Positions 1 through 14,306 are shown, counted from the first letter of the stretch. The stretch is DNA of 64,000 nucleotides from Lichenostomus cassidix (GCA_008360975.2 CM039182.1:107002443-107066442), one strand, 5' to 3'. Notes: a model not told the origin generated them from the sequence alone. Numbers and translations are program-made.

Positions 1-224
1 AGATCAGCTGCAGAAATACTGGTGTGCCTGGCAGAAAGGAGTCAAAGGAGCACAAAGCAGCAGGGTGACAAAGTGGCACATTGGCTCCTGGACTGAGTTA
101 ACGTCACACGGGGCTTCATGACAGCGTGTAAAAAAGGAAATGCAAGAACTGCAGGGATCTGCAGGGAACTTTTCAGAGGACTAAGGGTCCAGTGCCTCTG
201 AGCTTTTCTTAAAAAATAATGAAA

Positions 225-293
225 GAAGAAAAAGATATGAACAAGGAACATGAAGAAAAAGATATGAACAAGGAACATGAAGAAAAAGATATG
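225..293. repeat. 27-bp minisatellite, about 2.5 copies
   Basis: The unit starting GAAGAAAAAGATATGAACAA and ending GGAACAT occurs perfectly at 225-251 and 252-278, with a 15-bp partial third copy at 279-293. A 27-bp period preserves reading frame, which accounts for the repeating Phe-rich segment in a minus-strand 149-codon frame (42-491). I do not regard that frame as coding. Confidence 0.97.
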
Positions 294-3200
294 GTAGTAG
301 ATAGCACTGAAAGTTGAAGGATTGCTTAACTCTAAAGCTGTATCATTAGAAAACAGGTTTAGAGAAGGGGAAATATCAAGGACTAGAAAAGGAAGGCTCA
401 GGAAGGGGGAGAGGGAAGACAGACAATTGTGGATGACATCGTGCAGCCCGAGAAGAAACACAAAAATTATTGTTGCTTCCCAGTCAGTCACCAGGACAAC
501 AGCAGATTGAATTTAGAGCTGCCTGTAATAATTTATAACTACTTTGTCTTGCTTGGATTACTGTGTTGATTTTCCTGCTTTTGTTGGATTTGTTAGCTTG
601 GCAGAGCTTCAATCAGAAAGACAAGGTAAAGGGAGAAGAAGGGAGTTTTTAGAGAAATTCAGAGCTACAAAACTGTGATATGAAAATACTGGTGAACTTA
701 CAACTGTTGTTGTTTTGAACATTTTTTTTGTGCTATGATTCCTTCCCAGTGTTAAGAGAGATACACAAAGAGAAGTGACAATGAGATCCTTTGCTGCTGT
801 ACATGAACCTTCTGCTCCCTGTGACCACTGCCAATCTTAGGCATCCAAAAAGAAAGCTTGAGGATGTGCTGGGACCAGGTAAAACCCCTTGGCCCTGAAA
901 GGCCTCTGGAAGGAGAATCATAGTGTTTGCATCCCCAGAGAGAAGGGTGGCAGGCCCAGAGCCTCTGGAGGTGGGAGGTGTTACTGGAGCTGAAGCATGG
1001 TCCTGCAGAAGTTGTGTCTGCTGCTTTTGGAAGGCAGGAATGACAGGGATAAGGGGGCAGCTGCAAACAGCTGTCTGAAAAGACCTGTTCAAAAAGTTAC
1101 CTAGCAGTGGCATAGCAGAGATGGACAAGCATTAGGCAACATGCTGTGCTTAGCACTTCAGCTGTCTGGAGGATGGAGAGATGGAGACTGGCAGTGAGGG
1201 AGGATGCCCTTTCACAGCAGGCAAACAGCTGAGTGACAAAAATCCTGTTAGCCCATTCCTGCTGCGATATCCACACCTGTTAGGGGCAAAGATGGTAAAC
1301 TGCACACACAGGCAAATTGCTCACCATATGGTCTAATTTCCTTTGGAACCAGTGTGTGGTGAAATGCAGAAGAAACCATCCTACAGCATGCAAATAAAAT
1401 GCAGTGCTGTGGCACTGGACCTTTTAGGCTTGCTTTTTCAAAAGCCAAAGGTTTTACTGGCAATGGGCTGTCAAGACTTACATTTCTGGGACATCTCAGG
1501 GGTGTATTAAAATTTTCAAGCAACAATATTAAGAGGGTATTAATGATGGCAGGGGAAACTCTTTTACAGCTCTGAATTTTATTCTAACATCCAACTCTTG
1601 AGCACCCAAAAAGGGTGGAGATCTGTCTCTTCTGCTCCACCTATAAAATTATCCAGCTTCATGCCAAAATAGCCACCCAATTATTTACAAAAAACCCCAA
1701 ACACCACTGATTCCTCTTTCCTTGCTGCATACCCAAGTTTTATGGCTTCATTAAAGTGACAAATGTGAGGAAGGAGCAGTTTGGTATGTGTCATGCTTTG
1801 CACATTGCACTGATTTTATTACCTCTAACATTTTAAGGTGTCAGGGTGGAAAACATCCTGTCCCTATGCATACAAAGGACTCGTTCAATATGGCAGTGTC
1901 TGAACAGTTGGAATTAATGCACATCCCACACAAATGTATTTGTGTAAATAATTCAGTATCATAGCCTAACTGTTTGGGTTGAAGCATCCATTTATACACC
2001 TGTATTTTTCTTGACTTGTAGCTTCCCCTTCCAAAGATATTATGGCAGACCTCAGTTTCCCCCCGAGGCTGGGGTCAGGTTAGAATGCTGTTTTAGGATT
2101 ACAGTAAATAAACTTACAGAAAGCATAAACAATAAAAAGAAATGGCAACTCTGAGCCATACATCATTTTTCCTTCACTTTTTCTTTCTCCCTACAGCTAT
2201 TACTGTAGTCCTTTGTGAACCCCAAATGCTCCTTGCTCTTCTGTGGCAAGCACTTTGTGAATTGTTTATTAGCTTGGAAAACTGTTTCTGTCTCTCAGGA
2301 CAGGTGTCAGTGGAAGATATGCAGGACGAATCCTTTGTAAAGAAAGTACCACTATGCCTTAGGAACTGATGAACTATTCCAAATGATCCAGAGCTCTGAA
2401 CCATGCTGAACTGAAGACCAGCAAATGTTACCTTCCATCTCTTCCAGTGACTTCAGCACTGTCTTCATTATCATCTTCTGCTCTCCCTTGCCAATTCACT
2501 CAGCAGTTTTCCTCCTGCGCTACACACCAGCTGACAGATGTATCCTTTTCATTTCACACACTCTTAAAGCCTTGGGCACTGCTTTCTGGAGATATTTATA
2601 CAGCTCTGGGACCCAGTTGCTGGAAAAGTAGTTTGTACTGAATATTTGTTACATGTTCTACAAGATCCCACACACTATTACTTTGCATAGAGTAAAACAA
2701 CAAAAAAATGCTGCTGCCTTTGTATGTATTTTGTATGAAACTTAAACAGGGCACCTTGCTGACAGTACACCTCATTCTGACAGCCTTTCAAAATTATCCT
2801 CTGTAACAGCATCAATTACAAGAGTAAAGAATTTCATATATGCCACAGTGCCTTCAAACCTACTTACCACCAAATTTCTCAATTTCCCAGAAGCAAAGAA
2901 AGTAGGAGAATATTTTCCTTCTGCTCACAACAAGACATTTCTTGTGTTCTTAATTCAAACACTGGTAGAGGAAGGACATCTGCAACAAAACACACCACTG
3001 AGTCTGTCCCCCCACATTAGTCAGCAAGAGCAATCAGTTATGTGCTAATTTTGCTGTTGTAATTTCTTCCTCTTATTTTAATCAACATGGGACAAAGTGT
3101 GGAACTGATATAAATATTAGTTGGTTTTATGTTGGAATTGTCTTTATGTGCATTTCACTTTCAGCATACCTTATAGATATGTTAGCTATCTATTGAATAA

Positions 3201-5314
3201 CCATCTCCTGGCTTTGCCAGAGGAAGGTGTCAGAATCTGAAGGTTTTTTTGCCAAGTGTTTTACCACTGTTTTCTCATTTGGATGGTCTGCTAGAAAAAG
3301 CAATAAACACAGAATATTTGAAAAATACCATAGCAGAACCCTTAAGGTAAACCAGCTGGCCTTTGCTTCAGTTTCTAGGGCAGCATTTTAATAAACATTA
3401 GTCATGGTGATTATGGAACATTTTTATCAAGGATACATCATTTCCAGCATTATCCCATTTTTGAGTCTATATTAGCATAATAACATGGATTATTAGTATA
3501 ATGTGAGACATTTTAAGGACATGGCTGGAGAATAAGGAGCTCAGGCTGGAAAGCCTCTGATTGCTAGTTGCTTGTCTTGCTTGCCAGGGCCAATTAACAT
3601 ATTTCTTCCATTTTTGCCTTTGTTTGACTTATCAAAATATGAATGTGCAGTAGACTTTCAGAATCATTTAGGCTCCTTGTTCAGGCTTTGGAAGCACATA
3701 GCAACACGGAGCACATTCATGCAGATTAAGTGCTCTTTGGAGTATTAGAAACCACTTAATCTGTATAAATATGCTTCAGGTTGCTCAGCTTTTACAACAC
3801 CTTGAGAAGGAGCTGCAGTAGTTCAGAAAAGCGTGTGATGCATTATTTAGAAGAAGATATATAATCCATGATAAGTTTATCTTCCAAGTGACTATTGTCA
3901 GAATCATAGTTATATTTTCATATTTTGTACTTCATTCCACTGTGTTAATGCAAGTGACAAAGGGAATTTCCTATCATATACTCTATTACTTTCAAAATTC
4001 TAGTTTTATCACTGTTGATTTAGAAGATAAGCATGAGATATGTATAAGTACTGAGCAATTTTACTTTACAAATTCATGCAGCAGGAGGATTTTACATTTT
4101 TAAACAGAAAAAGGTAAACAGTATTTATTTTTTCACTGAGTTAATATGTTATTCCATGCATAAAAAAGACCTTTTTAGTTTCCATTGACTCTAATTTTAA
4201 TTTTCAGTAGAGCTGAAAAGAATGAGGTATGAGACAGGACTGAGAAGATCATATTGTGATGTTAGATATTTTGCTTTTGGGGTTTACAGTGTCATTTAGT
4301 CTAATAACTCTTCATAGTATAGTTTAATTATTGCCAAAAATAGAAAGCATGGTTGCATTGTGCAGCTTTCCCAGAGGATGTCTTATGTGTCCTGAGATAA
4401 ATTTAAGCTCTATATTTAATATATGTGCAGCTGTAACTTTGTCGTGTTCTGAAATCCCTTGTTAGTCAAATGCTTGCAGCAGCCATTAATAATTGGAAGG
4501 TAACCTGGACAAGGCAGTGTTCCTCTTAAAATGCTGACCCTAAAGAAGTAAATAAGACTTTTTGAGACTGGATGGCCTCATGAAGAACTGATTTCAATAT
4601 ATTTTATTCTATTTCTTTGTGAAAACTTGGGACTTTTATTATCAATAAATACCTATCATGGGAAAAAGCCTACACTCTGTGGTTGATCTCAAAGGATGAT
4701 TTAGTAACTGCCTCCCTTCCCTGCTTATACTTCTGGGGCAATTGGCCCCCTGAGCTGGTGGGCAGCATCCTCCCCAGCTGTGGCAAATAAGTGCCAGCTG
4801 CTGGAGGCGACTGCCATGTGCTCTACCCTTCACCAGTGAGGTTCAGCATTTGCTGAGCATGCATCACTGCAAGCAAACACATCCAGGTTCTCCAAAGCTC
4901 CTGGGAATTGTCCTAGATGGGCCATCATGTCCACAGTGCTTCATATTCAGGTCCCAGAGGAGGACTTTCCTTGCCACTATGACCTTAACCTCAGTGTAGT
5001 TGCCAGGGCTGACGTTTCCAGCCCTGATACCTATATGGATATGGGGGAAGCAGGGGAATGCTTATTTGCATAATAGAGCAGCCTGAAGGATCCTTTGAAA
5101 GATGTTTAGTAACACAAATAGGACTTGCAAAAGGCAGAAGAAGGACTGTTTTTCAGGCGCAGAGTTGAATTTTAACCTCCCTTTTTTCCTTTCACATAAA
5201 ATAACCAAGGATGTGACTTTAGTTGTGAAAGAAACTGTTGTGTGTCTGCTCTGGGTCCTTTCATTGTCGCTGTAAAAAGGTTTTGTTTTACAGAGATTTC
5301 CATATGTGGTAGTC

Positions 5315-5370
5315 TGTTGGGTTTTTTTTTGTTTTGTTGGTTGGGTTTTTTTGTTTGTTTGTTTGTTTGG
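5315..5370. repeat. T/G-rich low-complexity tract with (GTTT)n
   Basis: Runs of T interrupted by G, ending in TTTGTTTGTTTGTTTGTTTG. It belongs to the same sequence class (opposite strand) as the A/C-rich tracts elsewhere in the window. Confidence 0.9.
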
Positions 5371-6734
5371 TAAGAATTCCAAATGTTCTCTTTTGTAAAA
5401 ATAAATCCAAAGAAAATGAAAAAGATCTTTAGAAATTCTGATATTTTAGTCTGATAATAGTATCCAACTGCAGTAAACTAAGCCAGCTGAATAAGGCTTC
5501 TCAAATAAATCCAAAATGGATTAAAAAATTCAATTACATAATTAAATTCAATGGATTAAATAAAAGTTAGGTAATTAAGGAAAATTTCCTAATTTTAATC
5601 CAATTTAAGGTGCAGGTTGCATTGTTTATGTATCACACAAAAAATACCAATATTTTTCCACTGTAGGCTTGGAATGAATTCCCTGGGTTATATCCAGTGC
5701 AAACACTGAAATGTTATATGACCTCTATTGCACAGAGGTCTTTGCCAAAAGCTCATTGCAGTAATGGGCTTTAATATTTTTTGCATTGGATTTTACTGTA
5801 TTGTTGGTTTTATCATTCTTGATCTCGGCAAATGTGCTTTATTGTCTGGATCATTTAATTTTGTTAGGCAAACGTGCTTCATTTTTTAATGATAAAATGC
5901 TAGCATACTCTTCAATAATAACTGTTTTTGCTTTCAGAGCTACTGATGCATAAAGTCTAATCTTTTGTAGTTGAAGGAAGATGTTCTTTAAGAATTGATT
6001 TAGGGTCTGCCTTTGTTTTACTAATTTTTAATTGCATGCAGTCAGACCTGATTAATCTGAATTAGCATGCAAAGCCCCTTTTTAGAACTAAATAAAATCA
6101 GATTAACAAGTAAAGGATACATACAAGGATGTGTTCTAAGGTTGGTTAAAAGTTAAATCCTTCTTATTCTTAACCATGCAGACATTTCTTTCTGAACAGT
6201 TTATGTATTCTAATTGGGTGCACAGTTTTGCTGTGTAACAGAGCTTTAATTCCTTTTGACTTTTGAGCAAAGCATCTAGGCATCACAATAATATTATGCA
6301 ATGAAATGCCTTTGCAGGGTTTTATAATTGGAACTGGACTTAATAAGATCAGTTCAGCCAATGTCCTTATAAACACAAGTGTGTTTAAAGAGGTGGCACT
6401 ATGTTGCAATTTCAGAAGTCACTTTATTTTAAAGAGTGGCTAATGCAACCTGATATGAACTAAGAGCAACTGCAATGGGGGTGAAGACCCTGCCTTTCCT
6501 CCAAGCTCTCCTCCCCTCTTGCTCCTCACTACTCACTTATTTTGTACTTTGGTGATGGAGCTCAACACAGCACCTCAACTATATAAAATGGCAGAACGTA
6601 ACCTGCAAAAAAAGTGTATATGAATTTTTTCTGTTTGTAAAGCAAACTGAAGGATTTTACCTACAGGTCAGCCAAGCACTGAATCTGATGAGATGGAGGG
6701 GAGAGGGTAAATATCTAGTGAATGGGGCACAAAA

Positions 6735-6850
6735 GGGAGAGGGAGGGAGGGAGGGAGGGAGGAAGGAAGGAAGGAAGGAAGGAAGGAAGGAAGGAAGGAA
6801 GGAAGGAAGGAAGGAAGGAAGGAAGGAAGGAAGGAAGGAAGGAAGGAAAA
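6735..6850 (+). repeat. Compound (GGGA)n-(GGAA)n microsatellite
   Basis: GGGA units run from about 6735 to 6760, then about 22 uninterrupted GGAA units run to 6850 and fade into AAGAAAAGATAGG. The strand is pure purine. The tract creates long spurious open frames: Lys/Glu/Gly/Arg repeats on the plus strand and Phe/Leu/Pro/Ser repeats on the minus strand. These are not genes. The GGGA part has four or more G3 runs and could form a quadruplex; the GGAA part is a polymer of ETS-factor core sites. Confidence 0.99.
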
Positions 6851-9509
6851 GAAAAGATAGGGGAAAAGCTCTGCCTTTCAGGCACTGTGGACCATTTGTC
6901 ACTTCAGTCACAGTGTGCTCTAAGGAGGCTGAAATCAAGTCTGCAGCTCAGCTGTGCTTGAGCACCCTGTTTACCTCACAGGAGCAGTGTCAGTAAAGTC
7001 AGCTGGATTTAAGTATATGCTTTAAGCAGATGCAGAATTGACAATCTATTGTGGGCATCCAATTAAAATGTTTTCTGACTGTGCTCCACACACATGCCCC
7101 TGGCTTGGTGGGAGCACACAACTCTCCTGGTGTTTCGCTAATAGGAGCAAACCTGCTCTTCTCTGGGCAGAGGCCACAGGTATGCAGAAACCTCCTTGGA
7201 GACAATTGCTTTTTTTTATTGATTGAAGCCTATTATACTACTACTGAAATTACTTCTAGTTGTAAGAACTGCACAGTATAGTAACTCCTCATCTCATCTC
7301 TATGTTTCTAAACCAAAATGTGGCAAGTTGCGCTGTTAGCATTCTGATGGAAAAAAATATTAAAAAGCTTTTCAAATACAATGGAAAAGGTTACTGTAGC
7401 AGGACATTGGTTATTTTAATTTGAAATGATAAATACACATCTAGCAGAGGACAAAAAAGCCTTTATACTTGACTAACCCATGCCCTATTTATACTACATT
7501 TTGCCGTGATGTATTTCCGTACTGTGCACAATAAAATACAAATGACTCAAATTCATCAAGAAGGGATTAATTGGCATATAATAGGGGATCTGGCTACTAT
7601 AGTGGCAAGCTGCCAAAATGAAAGATGAAAGAAGCTTGTGGAGAAGGGGACATAAAAATACATGTGAGTGCAAAAAGCCAGCAACTATAGGAATAAGTGT
7701 TTGTGCAAGCTAAGTCCAGCTATGTGACCTGGCTCATACCAAAGAACAGTAGTGACATTACAAGTTTCCCAACATGGAATTATTTCTATGAGTCATTCAT
7801 ATATTTAATTTTATTTAGGCTTTAACTGAATTGCTTGAGAAGACAAGTGGGGTTTTGATATGGCTGTTTGGAACCTGTAGGAACCCAGATGAGCAGAAAC
7901 CACAACCACGCTAGCATGCTGATCACATCTCTTCAAGCTGAGAGGCCAAACACTGCAAATCCTTAGCTCTCTGATTAGACATTTTTGCTTAGCTGGGGCC
8001 TAAGTCAGGAAAACTCATTACCCTTTTCTTCTTTTTTTACTTTTCTATTTTCCTTTTTCTTAAGACTATATTCTCCATTCATTTCTTGCACTGCTGTAGA
8101 TTTTCAACAATGATCACATTATTGGTCAAACCCAGACCCTCTTTCCCATCCCCCATCTGCAAAGAACAAACAGAAAGTCTGTACAGTTTCTTAAAAATCT
8201 GCTGTTGCACTTATGAACTTTAGCTGTCAGGCATTTAGATGCAATGTTTTTCAGGAGGGAATACAAATCTGTCCATTTCAGTGCTATTCCGCTTAGCCTT
8301 AATTCTCCTCCTTCATTCTGGATAAATAAAAAGATTAATTCCCACACATTCTTGAAGCTCTGCTTGGCTCTAAATTAGATCAAGTTGGGAGTTTTGCTCA
8401 TTACAGCTCTTCTTCCCTGCTGGCAGAGAGACTCTTGTATTTGTCACTTGTATTCTTCCTGTCCTCCTGTCCTTACAATTCAATTGTAAATCCCGCATGA
8501 CCATCATTCAACCAAAGAACAGACTATTGGGGCTTTTGAACATGTTTCTTTCTGTAAAAAGTATACAAATAAACACACATTACTCCCAGACAAACCTTTA
8601 CACCGCTAATCAAGTTTTAGATGCATAGAAAATAATGCAGTTGAAAATACAGTGGAGCACAAATTTTAAATGCTGCTTATCTCATTAGAATGGCATTTCA
8701 GAGTGCCAGAGTGTCGCTTCTGTTTTGTGGGCCCTCCCCTTCAAGAATTACTGTCTCTCTTTATGCAGGCATATTCTGCGACAGCAGTTCCCACCATGTT
8801 TTCAATACATATGTATATATATCTCAGACGTATAAAAAGCTATACATAGGATGAATCATCTGTTTCATAAACTCGACTAGGCTGTTGTCAGAACCCATAA
8901 AAATAATGTGACAGGCAGGGCTCAGCAGAGTGTCTATCCACCAGCGATTGTGAAGACAATCAACCACCTTCAATCTTCATCATCTTGGCTGGAAACCTGC
9001 CCCTGGAAGCCTGGGGGAATTCAGACAAGCAGGAAGCCAAAAGTTTGACAGATCTGATTTTTCAATAACCAGGAATATGTGTTCCCTAGCAGAGGCTTTT
9101 GAAAACACCTTGTCAGTCCCACCTTCCTGTTTATACTGAAAGTGCCCCAGGCTGAGCAATTTTGTTGATTACAGCACCAGTGTGACTGGCCAAAATGACA
9201 CCATCTAGAAGAACCTCTGCTTTATAAACCTTGCAACTTTTTTAATAGCTTGCTGAAAGTTCATGCAGACTCCTGAGGTATGGTATTCTCCTACAATGAG
9301 CACACACACAGGAGGTCTCTTTCCTGCTTGTCATTCAACGTGGCCACAGACAAGCACCACTGAAAAGACTCTTCAATAGCTGAATATGTTCGTATTATAC
9401 TCAGCAAAGTCAGGTTGACATTGCTAATGTTTGGGTTTTTTTTCACAAAGCCAAATGACAAAGTGGAGTGGCAAAAGATGTCAGTTGATTCTGGTCTCCT
9501 TTCACCAGA

Positions 9510-9608
9510 ATAAAAAAAAACCAAAAAACCAAAACCAAACCAAAAACAAACAAAAAAACCCAACAAACAAACAAACAAAAGCAACCAACCCCCCCCCCCC
9601 GCCCCCGC
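9510..9608. repeat. A/C-rich low-complexity tract ending in a C12-G-C5 run
   Basis: An A-rich stretch with ACC and AAAC units, then (CAAA)n, then twelve C, a G and five C. It is one of several AAACC-type tracts. The C run could form an i-motif, and its complement is a G tract. Confidence 0.95.
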
Positions 9609-10243
9609 TTCAATACCAATGTGCAAAGTTTTTTTCTTAGAGAGATGTTAAAATACCAGGACTGGTCAACACAAAGTGGCCAAACCACACAACAAATTGG
9701 CTTACAAAACTAAGCAATCAATCCTGTGAACAAGGAGCCAAGGAAATCATCTTAGTGCTTTTATCCCTCTGTAAACACTGAGATGATTTGAGGGCCAGTG
9801 TGGACATGGAGATTTTGATTATCACTAGATCAGTGAGACCATATTAATTTTATCATCCTTCAAAAGTGTAGAAACAATAACAAAATAACCCCCAAAACAC
9901 CTTGGAAATTCATACAAAGCCTGTTTTAAAGTTACAAAAAAGCCAAAATCATGTTGAGTTCAGCTTTCAGAAAGTAAGACTTGTGTCTACTATGAAATTA
10001 TGTGAAATTCTATGTGATTTTGTTTGATTAGTATAATGATTATGTGCTTCTTAATAAATCCTTCTGTATTTGCACAGCTGAGCTGAATTCCATGGAAGAA
10101 ATTTGGATTTAGATGAAATTAGTAGGTTTTTATACTGAAAAGCATTTATGAATGAGAACAAGAAATTGTACATATCTTTCTATTTTTCTTGAACTATCAA
10201 GTTCATTAAGGACATTTAACAACAGTTTAGTATATGCTTGACC

Positions 10244-10265
10244 TCAAGCCCTTACTTGGGCTTGA
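10244..10265. other. Perfect 8-bp stem hairpin
   Basis: TCAAGCCC and GGGCTTGA are perfect complements separated by TTACTT. No T-run or gene context suggests a function. Confidence 0.7.
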
Positions 10266-11560
10266 CTTTAATAATATGCAATTTCTCATTTGATCTAGAG
10301 CATAGGTTGAAGCCTCTTCAAAAGTGGAGGTAAATTTCCATAATGCAGATTTGTCTGAAATTCAGATAAGACACAGACGGGTGAAATGTTACATCATGTT
10401 GATATATAGTACACGGCTTTTTCTTCAAAGTTTTCACCTGTCAACCCCTACAGCCTGGTTACCATATTCAGAGACATGAAAATGTTCAGAAAGGAATAAT
10501 TTTATTTTCCTAAATTATCAGTAACCTCAATTCTGCCTAAATATGAGACACAAAAGCTGTCTGACAGAGAAGAAATTATTAATTGAATTTAAGATGGAAT
10601 TGTAATAAACATTTGGCTAGTACAGAGGCATTTCTGAAAGTGAAAAATCTGTATTTACAAATAAGACTTGTAAAGGTAGAGAGGGTATAAGGAGCAACTG
10701 TCTGGTGAGATCAACACAGCCATGTTTTTGTTTCCCAGGTTCAGCACTGGAAGTCCCCTTGCTTCTATTGAGAAACAGCTTGAACAAAACACTAATGAAT
10801 ATACATAGACGATGCAACAAATCCTGTACTGGCAGAGGTACAGATTTTATGACCTAATAGGTCTTTTCTCTCTCCAAAGGCTATAATTCTCTAAAAAAAA
10901 TGAAACCCTTTCCATGGAAATGTGGGTATCTACTCCACAAAACAATATTATTTTACAGTGATGTGAGTTAGTTATACTATGTGGAGCTCACCTGCACTTT
11001 GATAAAGGTAGAAAATCAAGAGATAACCAGGCTGTAAACAATAAAGGCCCCAGGAGCACAAATGACTTCTTTTTTAACTACTTTAAACAATTACCCCATT
11101 TCTAGGCAACCCAGCTTGCTGCCTGAATAGTTTTGTGTTTTCCATAATCCTACTAAAGTCTTACACAGTCTTGCTGAATTTAATTTCTTCAGTTTCCTAT
11201 TTGTATCCCTGTACTTTCTCAAATCAACCATTATTCTAGTGATGTTGAATTATACAGAACCTTTTGATTATAGTGCTACCAAACACAAGGAACTTTCAAT
11301 ATAACTGAGGTTTCTACAGAGGTCAAACCAGCTTCATCTGCTCCTTTATGCAGAATTACAGAAACTGTGTGACGTGGCACACATTCCTCACCCCTTTGGC
11401 AATCCAAAGTATTGTTTAAACAAGAAGGTACTTTGGCACTACATAATATTCCCAGAAATACAAAGAAGAAAATTTCAGAACAGTATGACTCAACAAACAG
11501 CCTTAAAAGAAAGATCTGCTTTCATTTCCTGCTGGAATCAGTGACAAAATAAATTTCCAA

Positions 11561-11590
11561 CCCCTGCCCCCCCTGCCCCTTTTTTTTTGA
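11561..11590. repeat. C-rich then T-rich run
   Basis: C4-TG-C7-TG-C4 followed by a run of nine T. The minus strand has enough G3 runs for a possible quadruplex. Confidence 0.85.
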
Positions 11591-14237
11591 CCAGCATCAA
11601 AATCAGCTCTTTCCAATGTGGGCCAAACTCAGCTGCTGTTCGTTTGGTACTGCTTTCCTTTGTGCTTCAGGCTACACGATGCAATTAATTTTTACCAAGG
11701 TCTGTTGTGTAATTTTACTGAAGATCACTAATTTTTACCAAAGTCCTCCAGATAATTTTATTCAGGTCTGCTCAGCAGGAAGCTGTTCTGGCTTCTGCTC
11801 TGATGGTCTAGCCAAATGCTGGATGCTGCCCTCATATCTGGAACAGCAGCAGGGCACTGCAAGGGCTTCTGAAGAGAGCAGAGCACGTTACAGATACAGT
11901 GGCAGGAATGTGCCTGCAATCTGCGTGAGGTCTGCTCAAAAATGCTTTTATTCCTAATCCATCTGGAATCTCTTGTTTGAGCTGATGCAGTGCGTATTTT
12001 ATTAATCTGGTGTTTTCTTATCCCATATTGGTGTAATTCCACAAATTTTCAGAATTATTTTTATTTATAGTATTTTTAAGGAGGGAAGAAACAGATCTTT
12101 TACTCAGGAGTTTTCTTCTTAAACTTAGAGCTCACTATCTGTTATTTGTGACAGTTTATGTGACAACCTCTTTTTGATGTCATGATTATATTATTTGTGA
12201 ATGCATTTTGTCCTCCTTTTCCATAACAGGTTAAACTGTAGCTATTTCAGTGGCTTGACTTAATGAGGTCTTTCCTAACCTAGTAAGCACAGCTTTCTAA
12301 TTCCTACATATGAAATAAAAGGTGAATAGAGAATAAGAGATTTTTTCTTCCCTTTCATGTGAATAACATTTTAATAAAATTGTTGACAAGTTGTATATAT
12401 CTATGGAGAATAAAGACAACTGAGACATGTATCTAAAAGCTGTTCTGAAATCCACAGGAGCTGGAGGCACCACAGGGAGAAAAGATCAATCCTTCCTAAA
12501 GTGTGAAAACTTCAGAAAAGATTTCAATTGTCCAGAACATCTGCTTTTGCCTCAAACCATTGCTTGACATATTGATGTGTGTATTTTCTATATGCTCCCT
12601 TGAATGAACTGAGGAATCAGATGATGAAGGCTTTGCTTCTGAAGGCACACATTCTTTTTTGAAAATCAGGAGAAATTCTTTCAAATACCCAACTACATTG
12701 CTTAGGAGATATAACCCTAGTGTTGTGGATACCAAAAATCTCTTCATGGGAAGGTTTTCCTCATGCTCCCTTGATATTTTTCAGGTTATGCAATCAATGT
12801 TGTCTTCCACCTGTAATAAGGAGTACAGAAAAAGTAGAGACTTCTGTCATTTACACATCAGCTGAATCCACAAAGCCATTTAAACACTTATTTCTCATTG
12901 ATTTTTATTGAGCACTGGCTCCTAAATGCTTTTGTGTTTCTCTTCTTTTTATTGAGAAGAGAATAATTATATGGCCAAATTCCTTCAAAAACCTAGAATA
13001 GTCTTGTCACTCTAATGCATGCTTTTTGATCAGCACTTCAAAACTTGTCAGTATATTTTACCGCAGTGCTCAGAAGCATAATTACATGCTTTATAAAGTA
13101 TGATCAATATTAGCAGACTAAGGTAGAGAACAATCTAGATCTCTTAATTTGCATGGTTTCCATATTACTACATTTTTCAATATGTTTGGCAACATTGGTA
13201 ATTAACTACCATAATGACTTAGAGAGGGAATTGAGAACAGGCTGGGTCAGGTTTTCCAGCTCCTCTTGCTCTTTAGAAATATAAAACAATCTCAAATGGT
13301 GTTTGTCTGACCCATCAGACTAGTTTTACCTCTTCTTTCTATAGCTGGGGCAGTGCAGAACAGCCAGAGCATGCTGATGATTTTGGCTCATTAATTTTAA
13401 CTAGACATTGAGTCTGAAGGTTGTTTAATACCTCTGGACTGAAGCTTTCTCTGCCTCTTTGGAGACCTGATGAATGCAGTTGGCAGTGCCATGTCTAGAG
13501 CCCCAGTCTCCTGACTAACACTTGGAGCCACAGTGAAACACAGCAATGAATGCAGCTATCCAACAACCAAAATAATGCATCCTCTCACCCTTTTATTTCC
13601 TTGCTGCACTTTATGGCCAGTTTGGTTTCACAGAAAAAAGGCTCCATCTTGATGGGAGACAGAAGAGAAATCAGACCCCATGGGCAATAGTGGAGGATCA
13701 AGTCTGCTCTGCTCTGCCCACTTGCAGTAGTCCCATGGGGCAGTTACCATGCCTATGAAAAACTGAAGGAAGTTGCTATTTAAACCTTACTCTTACTACA
13801 CGAGAACAGTGCATGAAAGAACTTGCATGGAAATCCCCAGCTGCTGTTACAAGGCTTTTTAAAGTGTCTTGTAATGTCAAGAGTCAATCTGGCCCTAGTA
13901 TACCTTAACTTCATACTTAAGATCAATGGGGCAACCCTAACATAAAAATGAGGAATGTGTAACACTATTAATCTGAAAAGGTACTACTTTTAATGACACA
14001 TTACCTAAAATATATTGTCTACTGGTTTCAAAGTTAACACAAAAATATAACATGCAGGTGGCTCAGTCTGTGAAATAAGGTTTATGTCTAGAGGTTGTCC
14101 TGGTTGTTACTGGAACACCATCAAACTCTCTTCCACCCATAAATATCAGACATTGGAATGCTCCAGAGCAGAGCAGAGCCAGCTACAAAAAATGCTGTTT
14201 GCTATTAACAAACTCTGTGCACTTTTCAAAAAAGATT

Positions 14238-14306
14238 ATGGAACTCTAAGAGTTGGCCATGAGTACATAATTATATGAACTAAATAATTCTATGACTCTG
14301 TGATTT
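14238..14306 (+). mobile_element. Possible decayed CR1 3' tail
   Basis: GAACTAAATAATTCTATGAC followed by TCTGTGATTTC looks like the last bases of a plus-strand CR1, with degenerate ATTCTATG octamers. The sequence upstream has no clear CR1 match, so either this is a very short 5'-truncated copy or the similarity is chance. Confidence 0.35.

Larger units (their letters stand above)
1..6734. other. Gene-free unique sequence
   Basis: Apart from the 27-bp minisatellite and the T/G tract at 5315-5370, I see only AT-rich unique DNA with short overlapping frames on both strands. A 7-bp-stem hairpin (GACCTCT/AGAGGTC) sits at 5720-5740. No recognisable exon, repeat family or RNA gene. Confidence 0.7.

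Noticed and set aside
42..491. 149-codon minus-strand frame with repeating Phe-rich hydrophobic segment
   Set aside because: The repeats come from the 27-bp minisatellite, and the rest matches no family. Codon use looks random.
6657..6996. Open frames of 79-102 codons on both strands with Lys-Glu-Gly-Arg or Phe-Leu-Pro-Ser repeats
   Set aside because: They are translations of the GGGA/GGAA microsatellite. No coding signal outside the repeat.
9291..9688. Hydrophobic frames with Phe/Val/Leu runs resembling membrane segments
   Set aside because: They read through the A/C-rich low-complexity tract and its complement; composition artefact.
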